Below are positions 11,860 to 22,450 of a DNA stretch of 64,000 nt, piece after piece (position 1 is the first letter of the stretch; every line of letters starts with the position of its first letter). The translations under genes and the position numbers were made by a program. Location of the stretch: positions 85,879,168 through 85,943,167 of the forward strand of contig OX235270.1 of the NCBI GenBank assembly GCA_944472135.2, written 5' to 3'. The notes beneath the pieces are model-generated. The model did no database searches and had not been told where the DNA came from. It saw only the letters and a list, made by a program, of their open reading frames with translations. The stretch comes from Trichobilharzia regenti. Lineage: Eukaryota > Platyhelminthes > Trematoda > Strigeidida > Schistosomatidae.

Positions 11860-12840
11860 TTACACCCAGATAAAATTTTGCCTTTCGAGTATAATATGGC
11901 TTAATATTTGCCTGATGTGGACAGTAGCATGATTTTGCACACGTCGTTGTAGAAGCTTAAGTGCTTTCTTATCAAAGGATTTGTGTTCAGTGATGATCCA
12001 GAAATCTGAACAAAGAAAGAAGAAACATTGGCGCAGAATAATCTGGATCCATTTTATTTCGTCGGGTCTCATCAGCTGCGTACAATCTAAATTTTTTAAA
12101 AATATAAAAAAGTGTACGGTTTTAACAAACGTTTGTCCACTTGCAAGCATATTGTCAGGGCGTCATAGTGAAATAAGGCGTTGCGATTTACAGGGTGTCT
12201 GAAATGTTACGATATATAAATATACATATATATACAACTCGTTAGAGTGAAGTTTCTTGAAAAAAATTACTTAACAGTTGTGTTGTTGGGGTGGTAACAA
12301 AACAGAATTAGTAATAGTTACGTAATTAGATAAGAGAAGATCAAAATTTCGATGCACGTGAGGTCAGATGAGAATTCGATGATATAATATAGTGAGCAGA
12401 ACTCAGGAGATAGAGAAAAATTATCTCTTGAGAGAGTCAAGCAAAAAATAAAGGGAGGGCTGTGAAAAGATAACTTAACAAAATTAGAAAAAAAGAGTTG
12501 ATAAGAAGTGAGTCACCAGGGTAATCGAAGTTCAAAAACGGATTCTTTTTTAACACATAAGTTAGGCTTCAGTTATAGCTTCAGCAAACGTGAGAAGACT
12601 TGAGGTACTTTTACTGTTAATTATTTTGAATGATTCCAGTATATCTACTCGGTGTCCTGTGTCAATCAGGTGTTTGGCAATTGAAGAGCCTAAACAATTT
12701 GGTACCTATAACCGGAAGCTACTTGGTACATGTTCGCAGAATCTGAAATGGTCTCTGCTGAAATTCTTCTGTTTCATCTCGATGGTAATTCTGTTTCCCT
12801 TACTGCCTTTCAGTGGCTTCATCTACGTTGATCTATTTTC
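11860..12840 (-). mobile_element. Penelope-like element 3' remnant
   Basis: On the minus strand 12840-12550 reads with frameshifts into SSIAKHLIDTGHRVDI, then LLTFAEAITEA and a stop. This is the C-terminus of the GIY-YIG region, comparable to SSIAKYIIETGHKID...FVEALAGN at 1833-2285. Downstream on the same strand is an A-rich 3' untranslated part with a hammerhead-like motif at 12061-12091. The frame at 11860-12150 (-, 96 codons) spans the putative terminal repeat and is not a recognised protein. Confidence 0.55.
12061..12091 (-). ncRNA. Possible hammerhead ribozyme core in PLE tail
   Basis: On the minus strand CTGATGA is followed within 8 bases by CGAAA. This gives both conserved hammerhead core strings, with a very short intervening segment (GACCCGA). 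PLE terminal repeats are known to carry hammerheads, and this site lies 3' of a PLE endonuclease as expected. Stem II is poor as written, so it may be decayed or fortuitous. Confidence 0.25.
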
Positions 12841-13764
12841 AGATAACTAAAAAGTTATATATAGCCTTTCTTTTCGTATTAGAAATAAAAAGGCTTACAG
12901 ATATACATTACGTGTTGAGTAAATGGGTGTTCGTCACCTGTATACAATTCTTCATCGAAATTTCCTTGTTCAGAACGGGCGCCCTTATATTCAAACACTA
13001 TTATCTAGATATCTTGGTTCTCTATAAAGGTTATCATAGGTGCATAAACATGAAGCCATTTTTTAAGCAAATTTTATTGTCACAAAATAAAATAGACAGA
13101 AGGGAAATCATTCAGTTTTTCCATAGCTGACAAACTTACTGAACGAAATACTGAGTAAAAAATATTCCATGATTATCGAAAACAAAATTATTTTCAACAT
13201 TAACTTTATACTGACTGAAGTTCTCTGCAGGTTCTAAAGATTCTGCATAGCTCTGTAAACAAGTGAAGTCTACCTACTAAGGTTAAAACCATAACGCTCA
13301 GAATGTAGATCAAAAACTCTGCTATAACTGGATGATCACGCTACTCAAATACAACATAATTAGACTTGTTTTTCGTTTGATCTTCGAACAATATCGCTTA
13401 CTTGGTTAGAATCGCTCCGTGGTTAGAATCTGGAATTCATTAATTTACACTTATATTCTCGTAAAATCTGTCGATACCAATCACAAAACAAGCATCAACA
13501 TTTACATTGTATTACAGCTAATCAACGTATTCAAGCAACGTTTAATGATGATGTGCAACATCATGTTTGTCATTTACAACAAAAGCTTACTTAAATAAGC
13601 TGGACTTGTATTTTTGGGAGAAATTAGCAATTTTTGGCCTAAATGATTCTTATAACTTAAAATCACTAAGGTCATCATTTCCATTTCTTCTCATCCAAAT
13701 AATGAATTAACTTCATCGTATTTTTATTGTAAACTAGGTTTATAAGTTATTTTTAATTTTTAGG
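12841..13764. other. AT-rich stretch, nothing recognised
   Basis: The frame 12813-13130 (+) has no domain and a composition expected of AT-rich non-coding DNA. Confidence 0.45.
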
Positions 13765-14020
13765 AGTTAATCTGCAGGGATTTGATTTGCGTCTTTGGTT
13801 GAACACTAGATAGTAAGTAACTAGTGTCATTAGTTTGGCTCTTTGGTTGGTTTCTAATAGCTCAGTTGTAACATCTCTCACTGCAGCCTCAGGTGACAAG
13901 GGTCCGAATTTCAGAGGGGATATGAGTTTCTCCAAGGCTACAGATAAGCCATTCTGATGAGTTCCGATAAGTACAAAACCCAGGTTCAAGAATTCCTGCC
14001 GGTTAGCTCCAACCACATGT
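13765..14020 (+). mobile_element. Hammerhead SINE-like repeat, second family
   Basis: It contains a B-box-like GGGTCCGAATTTC near 13900 and a hammerhead-like segment CTGATGA (13954-13960) followed by a weak stem and AAAAC. The block GAGTTTCTCCAAGGCT and what follows matches the repeat at 24610-24880. The ribozyme is decayed: the usual G12 is A. The minus-strand open frame over it is incidental. Confidence 0.5.
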
Positions 14021-14024
14021 TTCC

Positions 14025-14205
14025 AGCTTGATCATCGACTAATTTCAGTCAGAGAACCGTTGAAAGCCAGAGAGCACTGGACAACTGCTTCATCCTGTTC
14101 TGGGAGTCATCACTACCCCCCGGGCTTCGACTCAGGGCCTTCCAGTTACAAGGCAAGCTAGTAAACCATTTGGTTAATCGGATAACACGACTCAGTGGCA
14201 GGTGG
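14025..14205 (-). mobile_element. Hammerhead SINE, decayed
   Basis: It matches in reverse the family at 47196-47810. From the right end it has the ACTGAGTCG-like head, the AGGCCTT/TTACAAGG B-box region, a decayed hammerhead with GTGATGA (C3 changed) and GTTGTCCAGTGCTC, then a GGTTCTCTGACTGAA tail. Confidence 0.6.
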
Positions 14206-14894
14206 TCGCGCTAAAACCACAAATTATTAGAAGTTAGAATTAATAAGCCGAATGGTCTACGTGTTATTTTTGATTCCCTACTTCTGGTTATTCGAATGTA
14301 AGTAGTTTTTTAGAAAAATTACTATTTTACAGACCCACTCACCATTCCTCATCTTTTTTTAAAACCATCTAAACTATCCATTGTGTAACAATATGTTGTA
14401 ATTTCACCATTCTGTTTTGCAATTAATTCGACATTTTGTCTTCTTTAACTTTAGTAGTTTTTGTCAATCTGATATTTCAATACAGATATGCTATAGTTGA
14501 CTAAGCTATGATTGCTAGACCGAAAAATTATTTATTATTTAAAAAGGCTACATATTATAGTACCGTTGACTAGAAACCGGCTAAAAAGTTAATACTCTTT
14601 CAAATGGTAGTACAATATACAGTATTTAACATAATTATAAGAACGTCTAATAAAACATTAACATGGTACCCCTCACTGTAATTCATTACGTAGATTACGG
14701 CTAATTATTTTAAATTCATCATTCTTCAACATCATATGATACTGATTCCCTATCTTTTACCCTTCTTTTATGGAGAAAAGGCTTCTTATTTCAATCAGTT
14801 TATAGCGAAACAAAGACATTTCAATTATCAGTGAAACAGGCGGAAACAAAGCTACATGTAGCATTAATGTTTTGCTCAAAATCAGTGATCTTCT
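14206..14894. other. AT-rich stretch, nothing recognised
   Basis: No coding or repeat signal found before the inverted-repeat arm begins. Confidence 0.45.
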
Positions 14895-15119
14895 TATACT
14901 ACTTTTCAATAATTTCTCCGGGTTCTTAAAATTATAAAATATAATATTTGTGGTCGTTGCAATAAAGGCGAGTTATACGGTGGATACAATTTTAACGTAG
15001 AATAACAGATTAGTTATAGGGTGTCATAATAAATAGTCGTATTTGTGTGACAAACGTGCTAGTTGGCTGAAATCGATTACAGAATATTGTAAAACGCGAG
15101 ACAATAGTGGTGATTAATA
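14895..15119 (+). repeat. Left arm of long inverted repeat
   Basis: About 225 bp that recurs in reverse complement at 17620-18082, with the right copy interrupted by a SINE. Shared stretches include ATAAAGGCGAGTTAT, AACGTAGAATAACAGATTAG and TGTAAAACGCGAGACAAT. Identity looks about 90 percent by eye. It could be the terminal inverted repeat of an unclassified DNA element or a fold-back element. Confidence 0.75.
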
Positions 15120-15242
15120 ATAATAGATTTGTAGAGTGTGGGGCAGGAAAATTGACAAGTCAGTTCAAGGTCATAAAAGGTGTCAGGTGAGTGGCTAGTA
15201 CAAACTGACTTGTCACTTTTCCTACCCCACACTCTACAAATC

Positions 15243-15248
<6 letters not shown>
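15119..15248. repeat. Large hairpin (about 47-bp arms)
   Basis: Left arm 15119-15166 and right arm 15201-15248 are near-perfect reverse complements. The core words are GATTTGTAGAGTGTGGGG and its complement, with about two mismatches and a loop of about 34 bp. It directly joins the inverted-repeat arm on its left and the (ATT)n tail of the RTE on its right. Confidence 0.85.
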
Positions 15249-15280
<32 letters not shown>

Positions 15281-17619
15281 CCTTTAATTCCTAGAGGAAC
15301 ATAGGGCTTCAGCTACGCGTCTCCATTGCCTTCTGTTTTCTACCAACTTTTTCACCCCGCTCCAAGTCTGCTGACATGATTTCGTCTCCTCCTCACATGA
15401 CCTCCTCCAAGTCACCCACGCACTGACGACCAACTCGCCGCTTCCCTTTCGGGTTACACTCGAGCAATGGCTTTTCTAGTGATGTCACTTGATGGTTTCC
15501 TCAGCGTATGGCCAGTCCATCTCCATTTCTTCCTGCCTATTTGTTTCACAATCGGTTCCCGATGGGTTGGTTCGCTCCCAGAGATCCCTGCTGCTGATCT
15601 TTTCTGGTCGGCTATCTGATCTTGAGTATTGAGCGAAGACAGCTGTTGATGAAGGTCTGAATTTTGTTGGAGATGCTCTTTATGACGCGCCAATTCTCTG
15701 ATCCGTAAAGTAGCACTGACTTTACATTGGAGTTGAAAATCCGGATCTTATTTTTGATGCCGAGTGATGTTGACCTCCACACAGACTTAAGGGTAATGAA
15801 CGCTTGTCTTGCTTTTCCGATTCTGGCTTTGATATCCTCGTCAGTTTCGCCTGTAGTTGAAAGGATGCTTCCCAGGTAGGCAAAGGAGATTGTTTCTTTC
15901 AGGTTCCTCCCGTTTATGGTGATTGTTGTCTGTTGTTGTTGCTGCTGTTGGTGTTGGCCAGGAATCTTCATCACCTCTGTTTTATCTATGTTCACTTGAA
16001 GTCCTTCCTATCTCCCCTGGATGCTTCTTCTACCAACTGGTTGCTTTTTACTTGCATATCTTCCAGTTTGTGGGAAATCAGACATATATCATCAGCGAAG
16101 TCTAGATCCTCCAAGTTTTTGTGTGACTCCATTTTATGCCTGTTTCCTCATTGCCCGTTGTCTGTCGCATTATCCAGTCTACTGCAATCAGGAAGATCAT
16201 TGGTGATAGTAGACAGCCTTGCCTCACTCCCGTCCTCACTTCAAAGGCTTCCGTAAGTTTCCCGTTGTGGATTACTTGGCATGCAGCATTGTCGTATAAC
16301 TGTTGAATGAGATGTATAATTGTCGATGGGACCCCGTAGTAGCGAAGTAGTTGCCAAATCACCTCTCGATCGATGCTGTCGAAGGCCATTTCAAAGTCGA
16401 TGAAGTCGAGATAGAGAGGTGACTGCCATTCCAAGCTTTGTTCAATGATGATCCGTAGAGTGGCGATTTGATCAATACATGACTTGTTTCTCCTGAATCC
16501 GGCCTGTTCCGGTCGAAGTTTTTCATCCAGGTTGGCGTGTTTGATTCTCTCCAGGATGATGCGGCTTAGTATTTTGCTTAAGATGGACAGGAGCATAATT
16601 CCGCGCCAGTTTTTGCATTGACTTAAGTCTCTTTTCTTCGGTAGTTTGAGTAAGTATCCTTTCTTCCAATCCTCAGGTACTTTGCCCTCTTTTGACACCT
16701 TCTCCAGTAGTGGTGTCATCAATTCCACTGTTGTCTCTGGGTCCGTTTTCAATGCTTCTGCTAGGATTCCATCTGGTCCTGCTGCTTTTCCAGCTTTTAG
16801 CATCTTGATTGCATTCAGGACTTCTGATTTCGTCGGGGGGTCGACGTTCACTGGTAGTTCCGTTTCCGTTGTTGATATTGCTGGGCGCGTTTTAGGTGGC
16901 GGTCGATTTAGAAGTCTTTTGAAGTGGTCAGCCCAGTGTTTCCTTTGCTTTACTTCTTTGGTGATTGACTTTCCATTGTCGTCCTTTATTGGCTTAATCT
17001 GTGTCGAACGTTTGCCTGAAAGGTTCCTAGTTGTTTGGTAGAGTGTGGCGAGGTCTCCTTTGCCTGCAGCTTGTTCTGCTTCGTTTGCCATGGTTTCATA
17101 ATATTTTCTTTTGTCTTCCCTGGCACTCGTCTTCACTCTTTCGTTCAGTGTATTGCAGCTTGCATTCAACTCCTGTTTTTGTTGCTCGTCGGTGCACTGG
17201 ATAATCTTTTCTTTCACCATCCTACTCTCTTCTATTAGTTTCCAAGTGTCCGTAGTGAGCCACTGTTTGTCCTGCCTCTTCTATCTGCCTAGAACTTCCA
17301 TGCAGGTTTGGCTCCACACAGTTTTCAAGTTGTCCCAGTGCTTTTCGACGCCAATCTCTTCGCTAGTGTTGATTTGTGTCTCGGCTTTTTCCCTTATGTT
17401 TGCAATGAAGATGTCCTTTGTAGCCTGGTGCTTCAGTTTTTGAGTGTTGAACTTGGCTTGTGGTCTATCTGCAGCACCTGTTTCCCTGAAAGCTTTTAAT
17501 TTGATTTGGATTGTCCCTTGTACGAGATAGTGGTCTGAACCAACGTCCGCTCCTCTTCTTACTTTTGTGTCTAGTAGGCTGCGCCTCCACTTCCTTGAGA
17601 TTGAGATGAAGTCAATTAT
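15243..17619 (-). mobile_element. RTE-type non-LTR retrotransposon, 5' truncated
   Basis: Minus-strand LINE with its (AAT)n tail at 15243-15279 and the GAAGCCCTATGTTCC 3' tip just inside. It starts in the C-terminal part of the apurinic endonuclease at about 17619 (RRGADVGSDHYL), continues through the RT and ends with the C-terminal region. The 5' half of the endonuclease is absent, as is usual for incomplete reverse transcription. It is similar to the RTE-clade LINEs known from schistosomes (the SR2 type); the clade is my inference from motif style. Confidence 0.8.
15454..17619 (-). pseudogene. RTE endonuclease tail + reverse transcriptase, frameshifted
   Basis: The main open frame is 17220-16102 (372 codons). 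It includes LKAGKAAGPDGILAEALK, RGIMLLSILSKILSRIILER, EQAGFRRNKSCIDQI, DFEMAFDSIDREVIW and RTGVRQGCLLSP, the standard RT blocks. The catalytic FADD (16088-16099) falls in a different frame just after the stop at 16102, so at least one frameshift separates it. The C-terminal part continues at 15995-15612 (NIDKTEVMKI, a Q-run, AYLGSIL, SVLLYGSENW) and in another frame at 15693-15454 (RKKWRWTGHTLRKP). Upstream of 17220 a stop separates the endonuclease remnant. It is not functional in this copy. Confidence 0.8.
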
Positions 17620-18082
17620 GATTAATCACCAACATTGTCTCGCGTTTTACAATACTTTCTAATCGATTTCAGCCTAGCACGTTTGTTCACACAAATACGA
17701 CTATTTATTTTGACACCCATAACTAATCTGTTATTCTACGTTAAAAATGTATCCACCGCATAACTCGCCTTTATTGTTTTTTTATTTCCTTCATGTTCCC
17801 AGTGGAACATAGGGCTTCAAGCTAGTGGCTTGAAGTTTCTGTAGCAGTGTTTAATTTTACAGTATGGGGTTGCTAGCCTCATGCCCAACCTCTCCTCTTT
17901 GCCAGCATTATTTCTGGTTTAGCGAGGTAAAGGAGTGCGTCGACCGGGGATCGAACCCCGGACCATGTGCATGGTCGGCGAGCGTCTTAACCGCTGTACC
18001 AACGACGCACAGGCCTTTATTGTAACGACAACAAATATTATATTTATTATTGTAAGAACCTGGAGAAAGTATTGAATAGAAT
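17620..18082 (-). repeat. Right arm of long inverted repeat, split by a SINE
   Basis: Reverse complement of 14895-15119. The part next to the RTE (17620-17777) pairs with 14950-15119, and the part after the SINE (18013-18082) pairs with 14895-14965. The two parts together restore the arm when the SINE and one target duplication are ignored. Confidence 0.75.
17778..18012 (-). mobile_element. tRNA-derived SINE with RTE tail, 11-bp TSD
   Basis: On the minus strand it starts with a tRNA-like head whose ends GTGCGTCG and CGACGCAC pair. The A-box-like part is TGGTACAGCGG and the B-box GGTTCGATCCC. The 3' end, CTTGAAGCCCTATGTTCC followed by ACTGGGAACATGAAGG, resembles the 3' tip of the RTE elements here. 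The target-site duplication GCCTTTATTGT flanks it at 17767-17777 and 18013-18023. The clean TSD and intact head suggest a fairly recent insertion. Confidence 0.85.
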
Positions 18083-21000
18083 ATTCTTCGTTCAGATTGA
18101 CTTTTAATTCATAATATGGGAATATTTCACACTATCAAATATACTTTCATTTCACTACTTTCTTTTACATTTCTTCACTAATTAAAGTTTATTTGTAGAT
18201 GATGCAAACAATATAGAAAATACGTAGTTTAGGCGGAAGCATTTGACATCGTTGTATTCTCCGAAGTGTATGGTTTAATATCGAAGCTTTCATCACCCTT
18301 CTAGAGAACATCTTCAGTAAAGTAAAATTATAGGCCGCCGATATGCTTGAATTATCCAGCCTTATAACAAATATAAATTCATGGTTTATGTTAAGGGAAC
18401 TATATTATGCCAAACTGCAAAGTTCTCTTCCATAATTATTAGCAAATTATCATAATACTGACATTTCGCAAAAGATTTTCAGGTGATTACGAGATAAACA
18501 GCAACTATTCTATGAAAAACGCTTTCACATATTTGTCGGAATTTCTCCTAGTAAAAGTTTTCAGTGAAACATTGAGTGTTAGGTTTGACTAGTATTATAG
18601 TGTTACGAGAATCACATCAGCTAAAGTCAAAAGAAACAAAACGACAAGATTCAGTAGGTCCGTTGAATGAAACATCTGTGAAGTTCACTTTTATGCTTGA
18701 TCATACTGATATTCAGAGGATAAATTTCTAGTGCTTTCTTAAAATAGGAGTTCGACAAACCCAAATGATAGATGTACACATAATTTGGTGATTGCACATT
18801 TCAAGACTTCCATTGATTTATCCAAAGCCTTTTAGCTTCATTTCCTTTTTAGTGTACACATGTATAAGTGACAATAGTGGCAAAAATATATTCTCGATCA
18901 ATAAGCATTTAATTAACTACTTATGTTCATCTTTGTCACCAATGTTGAATAAGCAACAAATGACCCCACTTGTCTTCATTCAAATTTCAGATAAGTCTTG
19001 ACAACAACCTATTTTTACTGGTTGCTTAGCGAATGTCATTCACGTAGTAAGATGTGATCACCGACAGTGAAAAACGTCACATACAGCTAAAACTTAGTTT
19101 ACATTTGATTCTTATGCTATTTAACTTACTGATTTCAAGCAAGATATATATATATATATACATATATATAATTTTATTTTGTTGATAGTCGTTAGCAGTG
19201 ATATCCATGACAAGCGTTTCTTCCCGTTTAGAAACTGTCAGCTGGATGTAACTGCTTCTCTTGTAAGTAGTGATTTGCAAACTAAGACTCGAATCCAGCA
19301 CCCATCTTTTAAATCCTAAAGCGTCATCCATTTGAAAACTGGGTCAAAAATACTGCCTTCTGTGCAACGTATTTAGTTATCATCTACTAAAATGATCATT
19401 TCAATCAGTAGAAAATTCAAAATTATTATTCCAACATAAAATGTGTATCTATACATATTTATAAGGTGTGGTTTGTTCATTTGGAAAAGAGGAGGCTTTG
19501 TGTTTACTGATAAAAACTAAACAAATTTGGAGAACATACTACAAAGACCATCTTGCTTCTAGGCTTCTGAAAGTTACAAAACATTTCCAAGAGGAAGATG
19601 CACGATATGAATATTCTTCTGTTTTACCTAAATTAACTAGGCAATAGATTATCAACTTGTGGTAAACAAAATCAAGTTTCACTGCTTTGACTTTTATGCG
19701 CCACACATATTTTCCTAAATCTTTATTCAGGTATTTAATAACTTTAAAAGGTAGAAAGTAGGAACAGACTGATACACAGAAATGCTCACCACTTACTTTA
19801 TAGTTAATCGTTAGATCATCCCTGCCCTAACTAAAGGGATTTTTTCAAGAATAGAGAACTGAATTTCAGGGTGTGTCTTCATTTTAAAATACGAAACAGT
19901 GAAACAATTGTTAAGAAAACACTACTACTAATATTCTAATCTCAGTATTCAAAACTCCAGATAACCTAATTTTATCAGACTGTGTACAGTTTAAGTGTCA
20001 GATAGGCTGTGAAATTACGGGTTAGGGTTTCATGCTTGAATGGTTTTGTCCTTCTAGAAAGGATAGATTGCATAGACACCTCACAACCTTTTAGACACCT
20101 AACTGTTCTAAAATAGTTAAACTTTTCAGTGAAGTCAATTTTTAACTAAACTGAATGTGACCTGGTACTTTTGGCCAACTTCCGCTAGGAAGAAAGTAGT
20201 AGAGGACACAATATTGAACCAGAACATGAATCTTGCCCTTAGCTCTTACTAAACCACAGCGCATACAGGTTTTGGTACAGAATAATTTCTAAATCTATAA
20301 GCAAAAGGGGATTACTGCAAACAGTGTGACTCCAAACACTGCACTATTTCTTAGGAAAATTCTTTGCATATAACGCTTCATACGTCAGAACAACCCTAAC
20401 CAAGTTTCACAGACGAACATGTTCAAAATGTTCATTAGTGAAATTATTTAAGTGTCTATTTCTTGAATAATAACACTTATAGTTTGATAAAACCTTATTA
20501 TGCAAATTTCACCCTGGAATCGATTAGTATTGACTGTGCCTACAAACTACATATTCACAATGAATTACTTATATTTCAGTATTTTTCAAATATTTGTCAA
20601 AGCAATTAATTCCTAATGATGGCTGTCTTTAAAATGAACCATGCTTGACCATAAATCAAGTGCTTGAACGCAATTTACAAATTCACTGAAGCAGGTCACT
20701 TAGTATTATGGCCTCGAAACATAACATAATGGACTGAACCTATAAAATTATAATATGACAATCCAGATATTTGTTATGGTAGAAAAAGACAGGGAGAGGT
20801 AGAAATGCAATACAAAATAACAAAGCTATAAATCAGTCAGCTGCATCGAACACTTAACCAAGCTGAATGTTTCTGAATGAGAGATACATAAAATGTTTTT
20901 GACAGGATATTATAGAAGCGTGAAATAAAATTAACAGTGAATGAAAAATTTTATTGGGTCAATGAAGGGAATGTCGTTCAGCAAAAAAACAAATTGATGT

Positions 21001-22205
21001 TTATGCAAATAACTCAAAAGAGAGAATTATTCTGGATGACTGAAGTTGCTAAAGGCTGACAGTTTCTATGTTTTAGATTTGAATGATTTTCCTTATATAA
21101 AGTTGATACTGTTTTAAACTGTTATGCATTCCTCTAATAACAGTTTAAAAGTATCGCTGGCTAGTGTACAGACTGATTATCTTAAATAAGCATCTGACCT
21201 TATAAGCCCAATGATTACTGATTCTGAGCCGTCTTTTTTCACATTCCCATTAAACTTGAATATCAAATTTAAAGGACTTTTTGTTTTCTCAGTAAACTTT
21301 TAGTATTCATCTATGACTTAGATGCAGTCTACACTGACCCAAATTAAATCATCACTTGGTAAATTCTTTCAGTTGATTTTTATCTACTTCTGTCGTCGTA
21401 TCAAATGAACACCTAATTTTACTTATTCCTTCAAAGCAAGGGAAATAATTTATAACACAGACACATTTAATCTGAAGTGAGTTTTAACCTTCACGACAAA
21501 TAAGTAATAGGTAATGTATGAAGGTGAGGTGAATATCTGGTTGACGGTAGCAGGACTCTGTATCGAATTCTCCAGTGACACAGATTTTCACTTCCCCATC
21601 TGTCTTCACCCATCACATCACTGGTGGTCCCTTAACCCAAGGCTATCTGAGTCTCATAAACAGTAACTAAACAGACCGAGGACTTGATAAGTTCGCAAGT
21701 TCTAGCAAACGTAAAGTTTTCTACGAAGTAACAATCGAATTCGATATCAGAAACCATCCGGATGCGTCATGTATATTTAAAAAAACAACAAAACTGCGAA
21801 TGTGATGTGCTTTGGAGATCTTGGACACAATCAAAAAAGCTATCTGTTGCAGTCACACTTAAGGTGTTTCGCAAACTCACACACATACCACACAGAACCA
21901 GATACAAAAAAACATAAAATGGTGATTCACTTTCAGTATTCTCACTAAGCGTGTTGCACTTTTGTTGGGGTAATGAATTTCCTCATTCATAATTCTCTGT
22001 TATTAAAATATAAAAACACTAATTTCCTATGAAAAACGTTTTTGTAACGTGGTGAAATTATCGAAATGAGCGTGCTTGACTTCACTTTCCTCATTTCATG
22101 CTGCCAGTTTCAAGATCTTAGAGAAGAGTATCTAACTTCTCTTAGCTCCATAAGCGTACATCTGATTTAACATATCGTCAAACCTCTAGGCAAATTGCAC
22201 ACTTA
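18083..22205. other. AT-rich stretch, nothing recognised
   Basis: Apart from a TA-rich microsatellite at 19144-19171 I find no gene, exon chain or repeat family. The open frames at 18792-19001 and 19077-19331 have no recognisable content. Confidence 0.4.
19144..19171. repeat. (TA)n microsatellite, interrupted
   Basis: TA units with one C interruption. Confidence 0.9.
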
Positions 22206-22209
22206 ATAA

Positions 22210-22450
22210 AAATACAGTAGAAAATTCGAGTTCCTTTGGGAACACCACCGCTCACTGGGAATTCAAGTACATCCAGCCGTCGAGTCCCGAATGGACGAAA
22301 TAGACTCCAATGGTGGTCACTATCCACCAGAATTACTTCAACTTAACCCTCAGACATCGCTGAGGCATCCATACTAGGAGCTGACACGTCAGTAAAGGCC
22401 GGACATTTCGATCCAACTAACCAACGGGAAAATCAAAACTGAAGTTAATA
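22210..22450 (+). repeat. GC-richer island with hammerhead-like fold
   Basis: A block of higher GC in AT-rich surroundings. Bases 22277-22324 can be read as a type I hammerhead remnant. The core CCGTCGA stands where CTGANGA is expected. Stem II is a perfect GTCC/GGAC pair, followed by GAAA. Stem III pairs 22300-22303 with 22320-22323, and C at 22324 would be the cleavage position. Two core bases differ and stem I is not convincing, so this is probably a decayed copy of an unidentified repeat. Confidence 0.35.

Noticed and set aside
15243..15279. (ATT)n as an independent microsatellite
   Set aside because: It is the 3' tail of the minus-strand RTE.
16646..17041. Plus-strand frames opposite the RTE RT
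   Set aside because: Antisense shadows of the minus-strand reverse transcriptase.
20010..20040. Telomere-like GGGTTAGGGTTT
   Set aside because: Only about two units; no array.
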